From Halorubrum salsamenti (GTDB taxonomy: Archaea; Halobacteriota; Halobacteria; Halobacteriales; Haloferacaceae), in NCBI RefSeq assembly GCF_007671685.1, contig NZ_VCNL01000001.1, forward strand, positions 186,001-250,000: a DNA stretch of 64,000 nt. Direction: 5' to 3'. A program made the translations under genes and the position numbers. The notes beneath the pieces are model-generated. The model worked only from the letters and a program-made list of their open reading frames with translations. It was not told the DNA's origin and made no database searches. Positions 25,619 through 34,600 of this stretch are shown here, one piece after another; positions within the stretch are counted from its first letter, which is position 1; each line of letters begins with the position of its first letter.

Positions 25619-26049
25619 GACAGCGCCTCCGGCCGCTCGCTCGCCGCGGGACGGAGGTCGTCCACGAGCTCGCTCGCGGCCTCGGTCAGATCGTAGGTGT
25701 CGTGTACGTCGGCGGGGTCGCGACCCCGCCCAGACAGAGTTCCGACGACGCCGGCGATCCGGTCGTAGTTGTCGCGCACCAGCCCGCCGACGATCTCGGG
25801 GGTGCCCGCGCGCTCGGCCAGCTCCTCCGCCGCCGAGCGGCCGGCGTACACCCGCCTCTCGCCGGGGTCGACGAACACCATCGCGAACGGGCGCGAGCCG
25901 AACTGCGCGTCGAGGAACGGGCCGACGGGCTCGGCCTCCCACGGCACCGCGACGACGCCCTCCAGCCGCCGGAGCGCGACGGCCGCCACCGAGCAGTACG
26001 GGCAGTCGCCGTCGAAGATCAGCACCGGCGCGTCCGAGTCGGTATCCAT
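25615..26049 (-). CDS. DCC-family thiol-disulfide oxidoreductase
   Basis: 144 residues. Begins PVLIFDGDCPYCSVAAVALRRLEG; DGDC and the CxxC (CPYC) are the family signature, and a VYAGRSAAEELAER helix follows. Likely a cytoplasmic thioredoxin-like protein with unknown partner. Coupled to DUF123 downstream by a four-base overlap. Confidence 0.85.
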   Translation of the reverse strand: MDTDSDAPVLIFDGDCPYCSVAAVALRRLEGVVAVPWEAEPVGPFLDAQFGSRPFAMVFVDPGERRVYAGRSAAEELAERAGTPEIVGGLVRDNYDRIAGVVGTLSGRGRDPADVHDTYDLTEAASELVDDLRPAASERPEALS

Positions 26050-26124
26050 GTTTACACTACGCGTCCCGGCCGCTTAAGCGGTCGGCCGGAGCGACTGCAG
26101 TTTAAAAGGGATCGAGCGAACCGA

Positions 26125-26409
26125 TCAGTGCGAGTGGCCGAGCGCGTCCTCGAGCGACTGACCGAAGCGTTCCTCGAACAGCTCCGCGGCGGTGTCGTTC
26201 ATCTCCGCGATGTCGTCCGGGACCTCGCCCTCGCTGTGGTGAGCGATGACGTGGGCTTGCTGGGCCATCGCCTGCACCACGACGTCGCTGACGACGCGGG
26301 TCGGCTCCTCGCCCTGCTGGCTGAGCACGTCGACGAGGCCGGCGGGCAGTTCGAACGACTCCTCGTTGCCGTCGGGGTCGGTGACCGTGTAGGTCTCAGT
26401 ATCTCCCAT
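26125..26409 (-). CDS. small acidic haloarchaeal protein
   Basis: 94 residues from ATG 26409 (MGDTETYTVTDPDGNEESFELP). The middle has a helix VVSDVVVQAMAQQAHVIAHHSEGEVP and the C-terminus is LFEERFGQSLEDALGHSH. It looks like a conserved haloarchaeal family of unknown function (possibly DUF7545). Its His-rich end and position before the zinc importer may be coincidence. Confidence 0.75.
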   Translation of the reverse strand: MGDTETYTVTDPDGNEESFELPAGLVDVLSQQGEEPTRVVSDVVVQAMAQQAHVIAHHSEGEVPDDIAEMNDTAAELFEERFGQSLEDALGHSH

Positions 26410-26497
26410 ACCCGTCGGACGGGAGCCGTACATAAGGGTCTGTGGAAACCGGGCGCGGTCCGCTGACAGTCCCTTCCCGAGCGGTCTCGATCCGTCC

Positions 26498-27574
26498 TCA
26501 CCCGTGCGCCGAGATCGCCTTCACCGAGAAGCCGGAGCCGACGATGCTCGCGAGGTACAGCGCGATGGCCGTCACGACGATCGACCCTCCAGAGGGGAGC
26601 CCGAGGCCGATCGAGACGGCGAATCCGCCGATCACCGACAGCTGGCCGAAGATCACCGCGAGGTACATCGTCTCGCGGAAGCTCCGGGCGATCTGGGAGG
26701 CGGCCGCGACCGGGACGACGAGCATTGCGGCGACGAGGATGACGCCGAGCACCTGCATCGCGCCGACGACGACGACCGCGGTCATCACCACGAGCAGCGT
26801 GTTGTAGCCGGTGACGTTCAGCTGGGCGACGCGGGCCGCCTGCTCGTCGAAGGTGATGAACAGGAGCTGTTTGTACGTCAACGCGACCCCGGCGACGACG
26901 AGGATCGACAGCGCCCCCATCAGTCGCGCGCCCTCGGCCGTGACGACCGCGAGGTTCCCGAACAGGTACCCCTCGATGTTGATCGCCGTCAGCCCCCGAC
27001 CGTAGCTGACGATCAGCGTGCCGACAGCGAAGCTCCCGCTGAGCATGATCGCGATCGGCACGTCGCCGTAGGCGTCGGTGCGCTCGGTGAGCCACTGGAC
27101 CACGAGCGCACCGAGGATTCCGACGACCAAGGCGATCAGAAGCAGCGAGCCGTTCCAGCCCGTCGCGGCGTTGACGAGGATGCCGATCGCGACGCCCGCG
27201 AACGCGGTGTGCGCGAGCGTTTCGCCGATCAGCGCCATCTCGCGGTGGACGAGGAACGACCCGACGAGCGGCGCGACGACCCCGACGAGCACGCCGACCG
27301 CCATCGACTGCCACATGATCGGGTGCCGGAACACGTTCGTCCCGAAGGCGGCGTCCATCCCCCGCCCGAACGACCGGAACGCGGCGTATAGATCGCTCGC
27401 GACCGGGAGGTCCTGCGCCCAGTAGAGGAGGAGGAACCCGAGCATGCCGAGCGCGACGAACGCGGTGAGGCCGATGCCGGCGAGTTCGATCCGCCGCCGG
27501 AGCCCGCGGTCAGGCCTCGCGTTCGCGTTCGATTCGGTCTCCCCCTCGCCGTCCGGCGTCGCGGTCCCGCTCAT
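26498..27574 (-). CDS. znuB: zinc-type ABC transporter permease
   Basis: 358 residues with about eight or nine membrane helices. IMWQSMAVGVLVGVVAPLVGSFLVHREMALIGETLAHTAFAGVA is the typical ABC-3 family segment. The ~60-residue hydrophilic start is acidic. Its ATG shares one base with the stop of the ATPase gene. Zinc is inferred from the His/Asp-rich binding protein; manganese is an alternative. Confidence 0.87.
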   Translation of the reverse strand: MSGTATPDGEGETESNANARPDRGLRRRIELAGIGLTAFVALGMLGFLLLYWAQDLPVASDLYAAFRSFGRGMDAAFGTNVFRHPIMWQSMAVGVLVGVVAPLVGSFLVHREMALIGETLAHTAFAGVAIGILVNAATGWNGSLLLIALVVGILGALVVQWLTERTDAYGDVPIAIMLSGSFAVGTLIVSYGRGLTAINIEGYLFGNLAVVTAEGARLMGALSILVVAGVALTYKQLLFITFDEQAARVAQLNVTGYNTLLVVMTAVVVVGAMQVLGVILVAAMLVVPVAAASQIARSFRETMYLAVIFGQLSVIGGFAVSIGLGLPSGGSIVVTAIALYLASIVGSGFSVKAISAHG

Positions 27575-28314
27575 CAGTGGTGGTGGTGGACGACCTGTCC
27601 GGTGGTGCCGTACGCCTCCGCGAGGGCGTCGCTCTCGACGAACGACTCGGTGTCCCCGTGGTGGTACAGCTCGGTGTTGATACAGGCGATGCGGTTCGCG
27701 CGGTCGGTGACGACGCCGATGTCGTGTTCGATGAGGATGATGGTGATCCCCTCGTCGTTCAGCTCGTCGAGGAGGGCGTAGAAGGCGTCGCGCGACTCGG
27801 CGTCGACGCCGACCGTCGGCTCGTCGAGCGCGAGGAGGTCCGCGTCGCTCGCCAGGGCCCGAGCGATGTACGCCCGCTGCTTCTGCCCGCCGGACAGCTC
27901 CGAGACGAGCCGGTCGGCGAGGTCGTCGATGCCGACCGTCTCGATCGCGTCCGCGACGGCGACGCGGTCGGCCTCGGAGAGCCTCCCTCGGCCGGCGTGC
28001 GCGAACCGACCCATCGTAACGCACTCGCGGACGGTGACCGGCATCGCGCCGCCCCGGCTGGTCGCCTTCTGTGAGACGTAGCCGATCCGGCCGCCGTCGT
28101 CGAACTCCTCGACCGGTCGCCCGAACAGTTCCACAGAGCCCGCGTCGGGCTCGTGGAGTCCGAGCATGAGGTGGAGCAGGGTGGTCTTCCCGGAGCCGTT
28201 CGGCCCGACGAGCCCGAGGAAGTCGCCCTCCTCGACCGTCAGAGAGACGTCGCTCACGGCGACGGTGTCGCCGTAGGAGAACGTCACGCCGTCGAGGTCG
28301 ACGATTGCGGTCAC
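27574..28314 (-). CDS. znuC: zinc-type ABC transporter ATP-binding protein
   Basis: 246 residues. Walker A GPNGSGKTT, Q-loop YVSQKAT, signature LSGGQKQR, Walker B LLALDEPTVGVD and switch His (LIEHDIGVV). The C-terminus ends in four histidines (VVHHHH), which may hold metal. Sits between the binding-protein and permease genes on the same strand. Confidence 0.9.
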   Translation of the reverse strand: MTAIVDLDGVTFSYGDTVAVSDVSLTVEEGDFLGLVGPNGSGKTTLLHLMLGLHEPDAGSVELFGRPVEEFDDGGRIGYVSQKATSRGGAMPVTVRECVTMGRFAHAGRGRLSEADRVAVADAIETVGIDDLADRLVSELSGGQKQRAYIARALASDADLLALDEPTVGVDAESRDAFYALLDELNDEGITIILIEHDIGVVTDRANRIACINTELYHHGDTESFVESDALAEAYGTTGQVVHHHH

Positions 28315-28408
28315 TGCGTGTGTCCGATCTGGGTCGCCCGAACGTTTAGCTCTTTTAGTCCGTCGTCGCGCCGGCGGGTCGGCCGCGGCTCGTTCACCGA
28401 TTCCCTCA

Positions 28409-29440
28409 CTACGCGCCGAACGCCCGTTCGAACGCGGGGACGTTGACCTCGGTCATCTGTTCGAGGTAGCCGTAGCCGGCGTCGTTCCACTCCTCCGTCG
28501 TGCCGCCGGCCGGCGAGACCGCGGTCGTCTCCGTCGCGTCGCTGTTCTCGACTATCGTCTCGGCGAGCCTGGTCGACTCGAAGCGGTCGTAGAGGATCGT
28601 GTCGATTCCCTCGGCGTTCACCAGCTCGATGGTGTCGGCGATCTCGCTCTGGCTCGGCTCGTTCTGCGGCGAGACGCCGACCGGCGAGTGGAGCCGGAAC
28701 CCGTAGCGCGCCTCCAAGTACTGGAAGGAGTTGTGGCCCGCGATGACGGCCACGTCGCGGGCGGCGTCCTCGGCGATCGACTCGAACGCGGCGTCGACTC
28801 CGTCGAGCTCCTCGGCGTACGCGGCCGCGTTATCGGCGTAGACCTCGGCGTTGTCCGGATCGGCCTCGCCGAGCCCGGCCGCGATGGTGTCGACCATTTC
28901 GGCCGCGAAAACCGGATCGACCCAGACGTGGGGATCGTACTGGCGGTCGTTGTTGTCTCCTTCGCCGTCGTGGCCGTCCTCGTCCTCGTCGTGGGGCTCC
29001 CCGTCGTGTCCGTCTTCACCTTCCTCGTCCTCGTGCGAATGGTTCCAGTCGAGGAGATCGTCCTCGACGTCGGCGAGCGCGTCGATGACGGCGACGGAGT
29101 CGTAGTCGGCCTCCAGCGTCGCGGCGAGGTCCTGCGCCCACGAGAACTCGGGGCTATCGAGGTAGACGAACGCGTCGGTCGAAGCGATGTCGGCGGCGAG
29201 GTTGCCGTCAGGCGTCCACCCGTGGCCGAGACGGCCGACCTCGACGGGGCTCTCGAAGCTCGCGCGGTCGCCGGCGACCGCGTTCGCCCAGTCGTTGAGC
29301 GTAAAGAAGGCGGCGTACCCGCCGTCGAACCCGGCGGTGCCCTCGTCCGCGGCGCCAGAACAGCCGGCGAGAGCGGTCGCCGCGCCGGCGGCCAGCAGTC
29401 CCGCGCCGCGCTTCACCACCGATCGACGTGAGTGAGCCAT
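28409..29440 (-). CDS. znuA: Tat lipoprotein, zinc/manganese-binding ABC substrate-binding protein
   Basis: 343 residues. Twin-arginine start (SRRSVVKR), hydrophobic stretch and lipobox (ALAGC), so exported folded and anchored. TroA/ZnuA fold with a His/Asp/Glu-rich loop at ~128-160 (HSHEDEEGEDGHDGEPHDEDEDGHDGE is the region), then DPHVWVDPVFAAEM and VIAGHNSFQYLEARYG containing likely metal ligands. ATG 29440 is preferred over GTG 29449 because it keeps the signal compact. Transcribed with znuC and znuB downstream; a palindrome lies upstream. Confidence 0.9.
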   Translation of the reverse strand: MAHSRRSVVKRGAGLLAAGAATALAGCSGAADEGTAGFDGGYAAFFTLNDWANAVAGDRASFESPVEVGRLGHGWTPDGNLAADIASTDAFVYLDSPEFSWAQDLAATLEADYDSVAVIDALADVEDDLLDWNHSHEDEEGEDGHDGEPHDEDEDGHDGEGDNNDRQYDPHVWVDPVFAAEMVDTIAAGLGEADPDNAEVYADNAAAYAEELDGVDAAFESIAEDAARDVAVIAGHNSFQYLEARYGFRLHSPVGVSPQNEPSQSEIADTIELVNAEGIDTILYDRFESTRLAETIVENSDATETTAVSPAGGTTEEWNDAGYGYLEQMTEVNVPAFERAFGA

Positions 29441-29470
29441 ACCCGTCACTACCGCGTTTTAACAGAAAAG

Positions 29471-29488
29471 TATTGTTATTTCACAATA
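29471..29488 (-). promoter_or_regulatory. TATTGT-N6-ACAATA operator candidate upstream of znuA
   Basis: A perfect 6-bp inverted repeat spaced by six bases. On the minus strand a TTTATTAAAC box (29492-29502) lies just upstream, so the palindrome falls between TATA box and start site, where a bound repressor would block transcription. A metal-responsive DtxR/Zur-like protein is the obvious candidate; none is encoded nearby. Confidence 0.6.
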
Positions 29489-29568
29489 GAAGTTTAATAA
29501 ATCTCGGGCGCGAGAGCGGGTTCGATTAACAACGTGGGTTCCGCGGGCGAACCTGGCGGGCGATCCGT

Positions 29569-30063
29569 TTACCCCGTGAGATCGACAGTCGTCGCGTCAG
29601 CGAGATCCGCGAGCCGCTCGGGAGGGATCGCGAACACTGCGCTCGGCGTCCCCGCCGCACCGTAGACGGTGTCGTACCCCGCGAGCGTCGGGTCGAAGAC
29701 GGTCGGCAGCGCGGCGTCGTGACAGATCGGCGGCACGCCACCGATGCTCCAGCCGACGACCTCGCGTATCTCCTCCGGATTCGCCATCGCCGCCGAGGCC
29801 GCGCCGAACCGCTCCGCGACCGCGTCCAGATCGAGCCGATTCGCGCCGCTCGTGATAGCCGCGACGAGGGACTCCGGACCCGCCTCCCGCTCCGGCTCCG
29901 AGAGCGACACCACGATGGTGGAGGCGATCGCCGCGGTGTCACAGCCGACGGCGTCGGCGGCCGCGGCCGCCGTCTTCGTCCCCGCGTCGAACTCCAGCAC
30001 GTCGAGGTCGACGCCGTGTCGGTCTCGCGCTCGTTCCGCGAACTCAGTCGCGCGCTCGTGCAT
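29569..30063 (-). CDS. YbaK/ProX family aminoacyl-tRNA deacylase-like protein
   Basis: 164 residues from ATG 30063 (MHERATEFAERARDRHG). VLEFDAGTKTAAAAADAVGCDTAAIASTIVV and IGGVPPICHD (lysine/glycine pocket region) match the YbaK fold, which in bacteria removes mischarged amino acids from tRNA. Specificity cannot be read. The frame extends upstream to 30111 but the family usually starts with this His-rich Met segment. Confidence 0.83.
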   Translation of the reverse strand: MHERATEFAERARDRHGVDLDVLEFDAGTKTAAAAADAVGCDTAAIASTIVVSLSEPEREAGPESLVAAITSGANRLDLDAVAERFGAASAAMANPEEIREVVGWSIGGVPPICHDAALPTVFDPTLAGYDTVYGAAGTPSAVFAIPPERLADLADATTVDLTG

Positions 30064-30159
30064 GACGAGAAAGAGGTCCGCGGCCGGGTATGAAGCTCTC
30101 GGCCGCGGCACGTATGGCGATCGTTGAAACCGACCGCCGGGCGCGGCGCGGTCGACGCC

Positions 30160-30885
30160 TCACCGCGTCCGAAGCTCGTCTTTGTCCTTGATCACGCGGG
30201 CGTCGCCTTCCCCGGACGTGACCTCGTTGACGAGGTCGTACAGGTCGTTTTGAAGCCCGGCCGGAAAGGTGAGCACGCCCACCCACGAGCCGTCGTTCTG
30301 CCACTCCTCGCGTTCGAGGTCACCGAACTCGCGGATCTGGGCTTGCCCGGAGCCCGCGTAGTCGGCGGGGAGTTGGACCGCCATCGTCACCTCCTCGAAT
30401 CGGATCGGGATGACGGGGCGGAGCGCCTCGAGGGCGTCGTCGACCTGGTTCTCGACCGGCTCCATCGGGTCGACCTGAAAGCCCGCCTCTTCGAGGGCGC
30501 GCTCGATCCGCTCGGGCGGGTGCGGCGAGTCGTCCATCTGCGGGTTCACGGCGTTGCGCGTGATGGTGGTGACGAGCTGGTTGTGCTTGCGTTCCATCAT
30601 CTCCTCGCGCTGCTCGGCGGTGATCTGGATCTCCCCGCGCTCGACGACCTCGGGGATGACCTCGAGCGGATCGGTCGTGCCGAACACGGTCTCTAGGTCC
30701 TCCTCGGCCGGCCGATCCCCGCGCGACGCGTTCTCGAACACGTCCTCGGCGGCGATCACGTCCTCCAAGTCGCCCTCGAACTCCCCCCGTTTCATCGCGA
30801 GCGCGGCGTCGGGGTCGATCAGCACCTCGAACCGTTCACCGTGCGACTCCAGTCGCGCCGTCACGGCCTCGTCGAGCGATATCAT
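30160..30885 (-). CDS. SBDS-family ribosome maturation protein
   Basis: 241 residues. N-terminal FYSH domain (MISLDEAVTARLESHGERFEVLIDPDAALAM region), middle helical domain (EQREEMMERKHNQLVTTITRNAVNPQ; HPPERIERALEEAGFQVDP) and C-terminal ferredoxin-like domain (VIPIRFEEVTMAVQLP). Archaeal SBDS works with EF-2-like GTPases to release aIF6 from the 50S subunit; aIF6 itself is encoded at 52086. A TTTTTC box about 28 bases upstream fits a leaderless start. Confidence 0.93.
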   Translation of the reverse strand: MISLDEAVTARLESHGERFEVLIDPDAALAMKRGEFEGDLEDVIAAEDVFENASRGDRPAEEDLETVFGTTDPLEVIPEVVERGEIQITAEQREEMMERKHNQLVTTITRNAVNPQMDDSPHPPERIERALEEAGFQVDPMEPVENQVDDALEALRPVIPIRFEEVTMAVQLPADYAGSGQAQIREFGDLEREEWQNDGSWVGVLTFPAGLQNDLYDLVNEVTSGEGDARVIKDKDELRTR

Positions 30886-30968
30886 ACTGACCGATACCAC
30901 CCCCGTCGTGAAAAAGCCTCCCGCGCCGCGACATCGACTGTCCGGTTCGGATCGGTCCACCCCTCCGG

Positions 30969-31169
30969 TTAGCTCCCCACCGAGTGCCGCTCGTCCGTCC
31001 ATTCGCCGCGACAGGCCTCCGAGCAGAAGTTCCGGTGCACCGCGTCGTCGCCGTCGACCCACGTCACCGTCCGTCGGTCGGCTCCCAGCGCCGGCTCCCC
31101 GCAGGTCGCACAGCGCGGCGCGGACTCCTCGTCGACGTCCTCTTCGAGGTCGGAAGTCGGATCTACCAT
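30969..31169 (-). CDS. small zinc-ribbon protein
   Basis: 66 residues. PRCATCGEPAL and FCSEACRGEW supply four cysteines for zinc; between them is a TVTWVDGDDAVHRN strand pair. Similar to a small haloarchaeal family (possibly DUF7576, from memory). Likely DNA- or protein-binding, not known. Start 31169 chosen over the frame's upstream Met. Confidence 0.72.
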   Translation of the reverse strand: MVDPTSDLEEDVDEESAPRCATCGEPALGADRRTVTWVDGDDAVHRNFCSEACRGEWTDERHSVGS

Positions 31170-31235
31170 ACCCGTCCGTACACCTCCGGACACTTGAACC
31201 TGCGAAGGGCGGCAGTTCTGGCCGTGCGGATCGCC

Positions 31236-32732
31236 TTACCGACCGACGGGGTGGCCGCCGCTCCCTTCACTCCGCCTACCTCCGTCGTTTCGCCCGCGTC
31301 CCCGCCGCCTCCCGGTCGCCGCCGCGATCCGCGAGGGGTGTTCGACCGCGAGCTCCGCGTTTACCGGCGGGTCGGTGAGAGTCCGCTCGCGGCCGTCCGG
31401 CCACCGCACGTCCACTCGGACCGGGGTCGCCCCGCCGAGCCCGAAGTGCGCCACCGGTTCGGTCTGACAGAGACAACCGCCGCCGGCGTCGACGGTACGG
31501 CGTTGGACGCCGTCGGCCGTTTCGAGCCGGACAACGGCGCCCCGGGCCGGCGCCCCGTGCCGCGTGGTCGGACGAACGCGGACCCATCCGGCGGCCGCCG
31601 CAGTCGGGTCCTTATACACCGAGATCGGTTGGGCCGCGACCTCGCCGTGGACCACGATCAGTTCGAGGACGCCGTCGCCGTCGAGGTCGGCCGCGACCGC
31701 GCCGGTTCCGAACCCGTCCGGTTCGGCGGCCGGTCCCGGGTCGACGCGGCGCCAGCGCGCGTCGTCGCCCTCGGCGGTCTCGCCCGCCCCCTCGCTCGCT
31801 CTCTCGCCGCCGCGCGCGAAGAGCCGATTCGGCCCTCCCGAGGCGTTGAAGAACAGCTCTTCGCGGCCGTCGTTGTCGAAGTCCGCGGCGACGACGGTCC
31901 GGACGCGGCCGGTCTCACGGAGCGCGGGCGGCGCCGCGTCGACGAACCCGCCGTCGGGCGCTCTGCGGAGGAGGCGGTTCGGCCCGCTCTCGTTGCCGAC
32001 CGCGAACGCGAATCGACCGCCCTCGTCGACGAGGGCGGCCCCCCGCGTGTCGCCGGCCGGGTCCGAGAGCGCGGCGCCGCCGTCGGCGTTGTCGTAGTGG
32101 CCGCCGTCGTTCCGGAACAGCCGGTTCGGTCCCCGCTCGACGCCCGCGAACAGGTCGCCCTCGCCGGAGCAGTGTGGGACCGTGAGCAGCGACCGACACC
32201 CCCCGTCGACCTCTAGCCCGACCGCGTCGGCCATGTCCGTGATCTCGCCGTCGTCGCCGATCTCGTAGAAGGCGAGCGGGGCCGCGTACCCGGAGACGGC
32301 GACACCGTATCGGCCGGTCCCGAGGCGGTCGAGCGCCGCGACCGATCGACCGGCGCGCACGTCGAGCCGATCCGCGTTCACATCGAGCGCGAATAGGTCG
32401 GTCCAGCGGTATCGCTCGGACTCGAGCCGATTTAAGAGGAGGTCCGGGTCGCCGCCGCCGTCGACGCCCTTGGTGCAGTTGTGGACGTACACCTCCTCGC
32501 AGCCGTCGGCGTCAAGGTCCGCCGCGCACACGCCCATCCCGTGTCGGGTCCCGTCGGCGACGATGCCGCAGGCCGTGTCGACGAAGCGGTCCCCGTCGCG
32601 GGCGTACAGCCGGTTAGGCTCCCCGTATCCCGCGACGAAGACCAGCGGCCCCTCCCGGCCGGGTGTCACCGCGACGCCGTAGCCCCGAACTGGGTCGTCG
32701 TCCGCGACGAGGTCGGACCGCTCCGTGAACAT
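31236..32732 (-). CDS. FG-GAP/VCBS repeat protein with C-terminal UnbV/ASPIC domain
   Basis: 498 residues. Repeated units such as ADLDADGCEEVYVHN, ADFDNDGREELFFNASGGPNRLF and ADLDGDGVLELIVVHG are calcium-binding FG-GAP blades, suggesting a seven-bladed propeller. The C-terminal segment (GAVVRLETADGVQRRTVDAGGGCLCQTEP, VDVRWPDGRERTL) matches the ASPIC/UnbV domain of CRTAC1-like proteins. No obvious signal peptide, which is odd for a family often secreted. Role unknown. Confidence 0.85.
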   Translation of the reverse strand: MFTERSDLVADDDPVRGYGVAVTPGREGPLVFVAGYGEPNRLYARDGDRFVDTACGIVADGTRHGMGVCAADLDADGCEEVYVHNCTKGVDGGGDPDLLLNRLESERYRWTDLFALDVNADRLDVRAGRSVAALDRLGTGRYGVAVSGYAAPLAFYEIGDDGEITDMADAVGLEVDGGCRSLLTVPHCSGEGDLFAGVERGPNRLFRNDGGHYDNADGGAALSDPAGDTRGAALVDEGGRFAFAVGNESGPNRLLRRAPDGGFVDAAPPALRETGRVRTVVAADFDNDGREELFFNASGGPNRLFARGGERASEGAGETAEGDDARWRRVDPGPAAEPDGFGTGAVAADLDGDGVLELIVVHGEVAAQPISVYKDPTAAAAGWVRVRPTTRHGAPARGAVVRLETADGVQRRTVDAGGGCLCQTEPVAHFGLGGATPVRVDVRWPDGRERTLTDPPVNAELAVEHPSRIAAATGRRRGRGRNDGGRRSEGSGGHPVGR

Positions 32733-32809
32733 GACCGTCCGTCACCGCTCGGGGAATAAGAACTCACGGGTCCGTTCGGAGCGGTCTTTATAAACCCGTC
32801 CGCGCCGCG

Positions 32810-34600
32810 CTAGCCGAGCACGAACACGAACAGCGCCACCCCGGCGGCGAGCGTTAAGAAGAGGACGCTCCGCCCGATGCCGGTCCGGATCTCGACGTCG
32901 ACGCCGGCGCGTCCGAGCGCCTCCCGCGGGTGCATTCCGGTCCACTCGGCGGCCGCGATCGCGCTCATCACCGCGCGGTCGACGGCGGCCCACAGCTCGG
33001 TGACGCCCCAGATCGTGCCGCGAGCGAGGTAGAACGCGGCGGGGTACGTCACGGCGTCCACGTCACGCATGTGGTGGGCGAGCCACCCGAGCGGGCGCTT
33101 CAGCGCGAAGAAGCCGACGAAGCCGGTCCCCATCAGCCACGCCGACTCGGTCAGGTGGCTCATGCTGTAGGGCTTGAAGTAGACATCCTCGCTGAGGATA
33201 ATCTCCGTGAACGGCATCAGCTCGATCAGCTGGTAGTAGAACACCCCGAAGAAGACGCAGGCGCCGCCGGCGAGCACCATCCCGGCGGTCTGGAACGGGG
33301 TGGCGTCCTTCGGCGACAGCGTCGCGGAGCCGTGGAAGAACACGTAGTAGCCGAGCTTGATGAACGACATGAACGTCCCCACGCCGCCGAGGATCAGAAG
33401 CCACCAGAGGAGCCCGCTGTCCAACAGGAGCACGTAGTTGTGGACCTCGTGTGCGGAGTCGATCACCATCCCCTTCGAGATGAACCCGTTGAACCCCGGA
33501 ACGGCCGTAATCGAGGCCGCACCGACGACGTACAGCAGAAAGGCGACCGGCATCTCCCGCCACAGTCCGCCCATGTCCCTGATGTCCTCGACGCCGGTCC
33601 GGTAGATCACGACGCCGACCGCCATGAACAGCAGGCTCTTGTAGAGGACGTTGTTGAACAGGTGCGCGAACCCGCCGGTGACCGCGAACTCGCCGACGTA
33701 CGTCGCTAGTCCGAGCCCGGCGAGCATGTAGCCGACCTGCGCCTGGATGTGGTACGACAACAGCCGGCGCGGGTCGTACTGCAGCAGCGCGAAGAAGGCA
33801 CCGTAGACGGCCATGAACCCGCCGAGGTACGCGAGCCACATCCCGCCCTCCGGGAACGCGCGGTACATCACGTACACCGCGGTCTTCGTCGTGAACACCG
33901 AGAGGAACACCGACGCCGCGACGTGCGGGCGCGGGTAGGTGTCCGGCAGCCACGTGTGCAGGAAGATGAACCCGCAGTTGACGCCGATCCCGATCGCCGC
34001 GAGCAGCGTCGCGCTGGCGTGGATCCCGGTCGTCGACGAGAACAGGAAGATCTCGGCGGCCGGCACGCTGCCGAGCATCGACGCGCCGTGGACGACGACC
34101 GCGCCGAGCAGGAACGTCCCGCCGATCCCGTGGAACAGGGCGTAGCGGTAGCCGGCCCGGACCGCCGCGCCGCCGTACTGCCACACCAGCAAGGTGCTGG
34201 TGACGGCCATCAGCTCCCAGAAGAAGATCAGGGTGAGCCAGTCGCCGGCGTATATCGTCCCGACAGTCGAGGAGACGTAGATCAGCGCGAACGCGGTCAC
34301 CCACGTGGGCGCCTCCGTCCCGTACGCGTACAGCACCGCCGCGGTCGCGAGGAAGCCGACGACGACGCCCATCAGCAGCGAGAACTGGTCGACGTTGAAC
34401 CACACCACGTCGAAGCCGAGGAACTGCGTCGCGAGGTGCGCGCCCGTCCCGCCGTCGCCGAGCAGGACGGCCTGTGCGAACGTGAACGCCGTCGCCAGCG
34501 CGGCCGCCGCGTGGCCGAGCCGGCGCGGGAGCGCCAGCACGGCGAGCGCGGCGAACGCGAGCAGCACGTACGGCGGCACGGACGTGAGAATCGGGTTCAC
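32810..34600 (-). CDS. Mrp-type antiporter D-like subunit 3 (NuoL/MnhA-like)
   Basis: 596 residues, GTG start overlapping the previous gene (GTGA). About 15 membrane helices; typical proton-pumping subunit features are FFWELMAVTSTLLVWQYGG (Glu in TM5) and LPDTYPRPHVAASVFLSVFTTKTAVYVMYR (TM7 Lys), with YHIQAQVGYMLAGLG. It is the third and last of three tandem D-like subunits. It may replace the missing MnhA antiporter-like half. Confidence 0.82.
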   Translation of the reverse strand: MNPILTSVPPYVLLAFAALAVLALPRRLGHAAAALATAFTFAQAVLLGDGGTGAHLATQFLGFDVVWFNVDQFSLLMGVVVGFLATAAVLYAYGTEAPTWVTAFALIYVSSTVGTIYAGDWLTLIFFWELMAVTSTLLVWQYGGAAVRAGYRYALFHGIGGTFLLGAVVVHGASMLGSVPAAEIFLFSSTTGIHASATLLAAIGIGVNCGFIFLHTWLPDTYPRPHVAASVFLSVFTTKTAVYVMYRAFPEGGMWLAYLGGFMAVYGAFFALLQYDPRRLLSYHIQAQVGYMLAGLGLATYVGEFAVTGGFAHLFNNVLYKSLLFMAVGVVIYRTGVEDIRDMGGLWREMPVAFLLYVVGAASITAVPGFNGFISKGMVIDSAHEVHNYVLLLDSGLLWWLLILGGVGTFMSFIKLGYYVFFHGSATLSPKDATPFQTAGMVLAGGACVFFGVFYYQLIELMPFTEIILSEDVYFKPYSMSHLTESAWLMGTGFVGFFALKRPLGWLAHHMRDVDAVTYPAAFYLARGTIWGVTELWAAVDRAVMSAIAAAEWTGMHPREALGRAGVDVEIRTGIGRSVLFLTLAAGVALFVFVLG

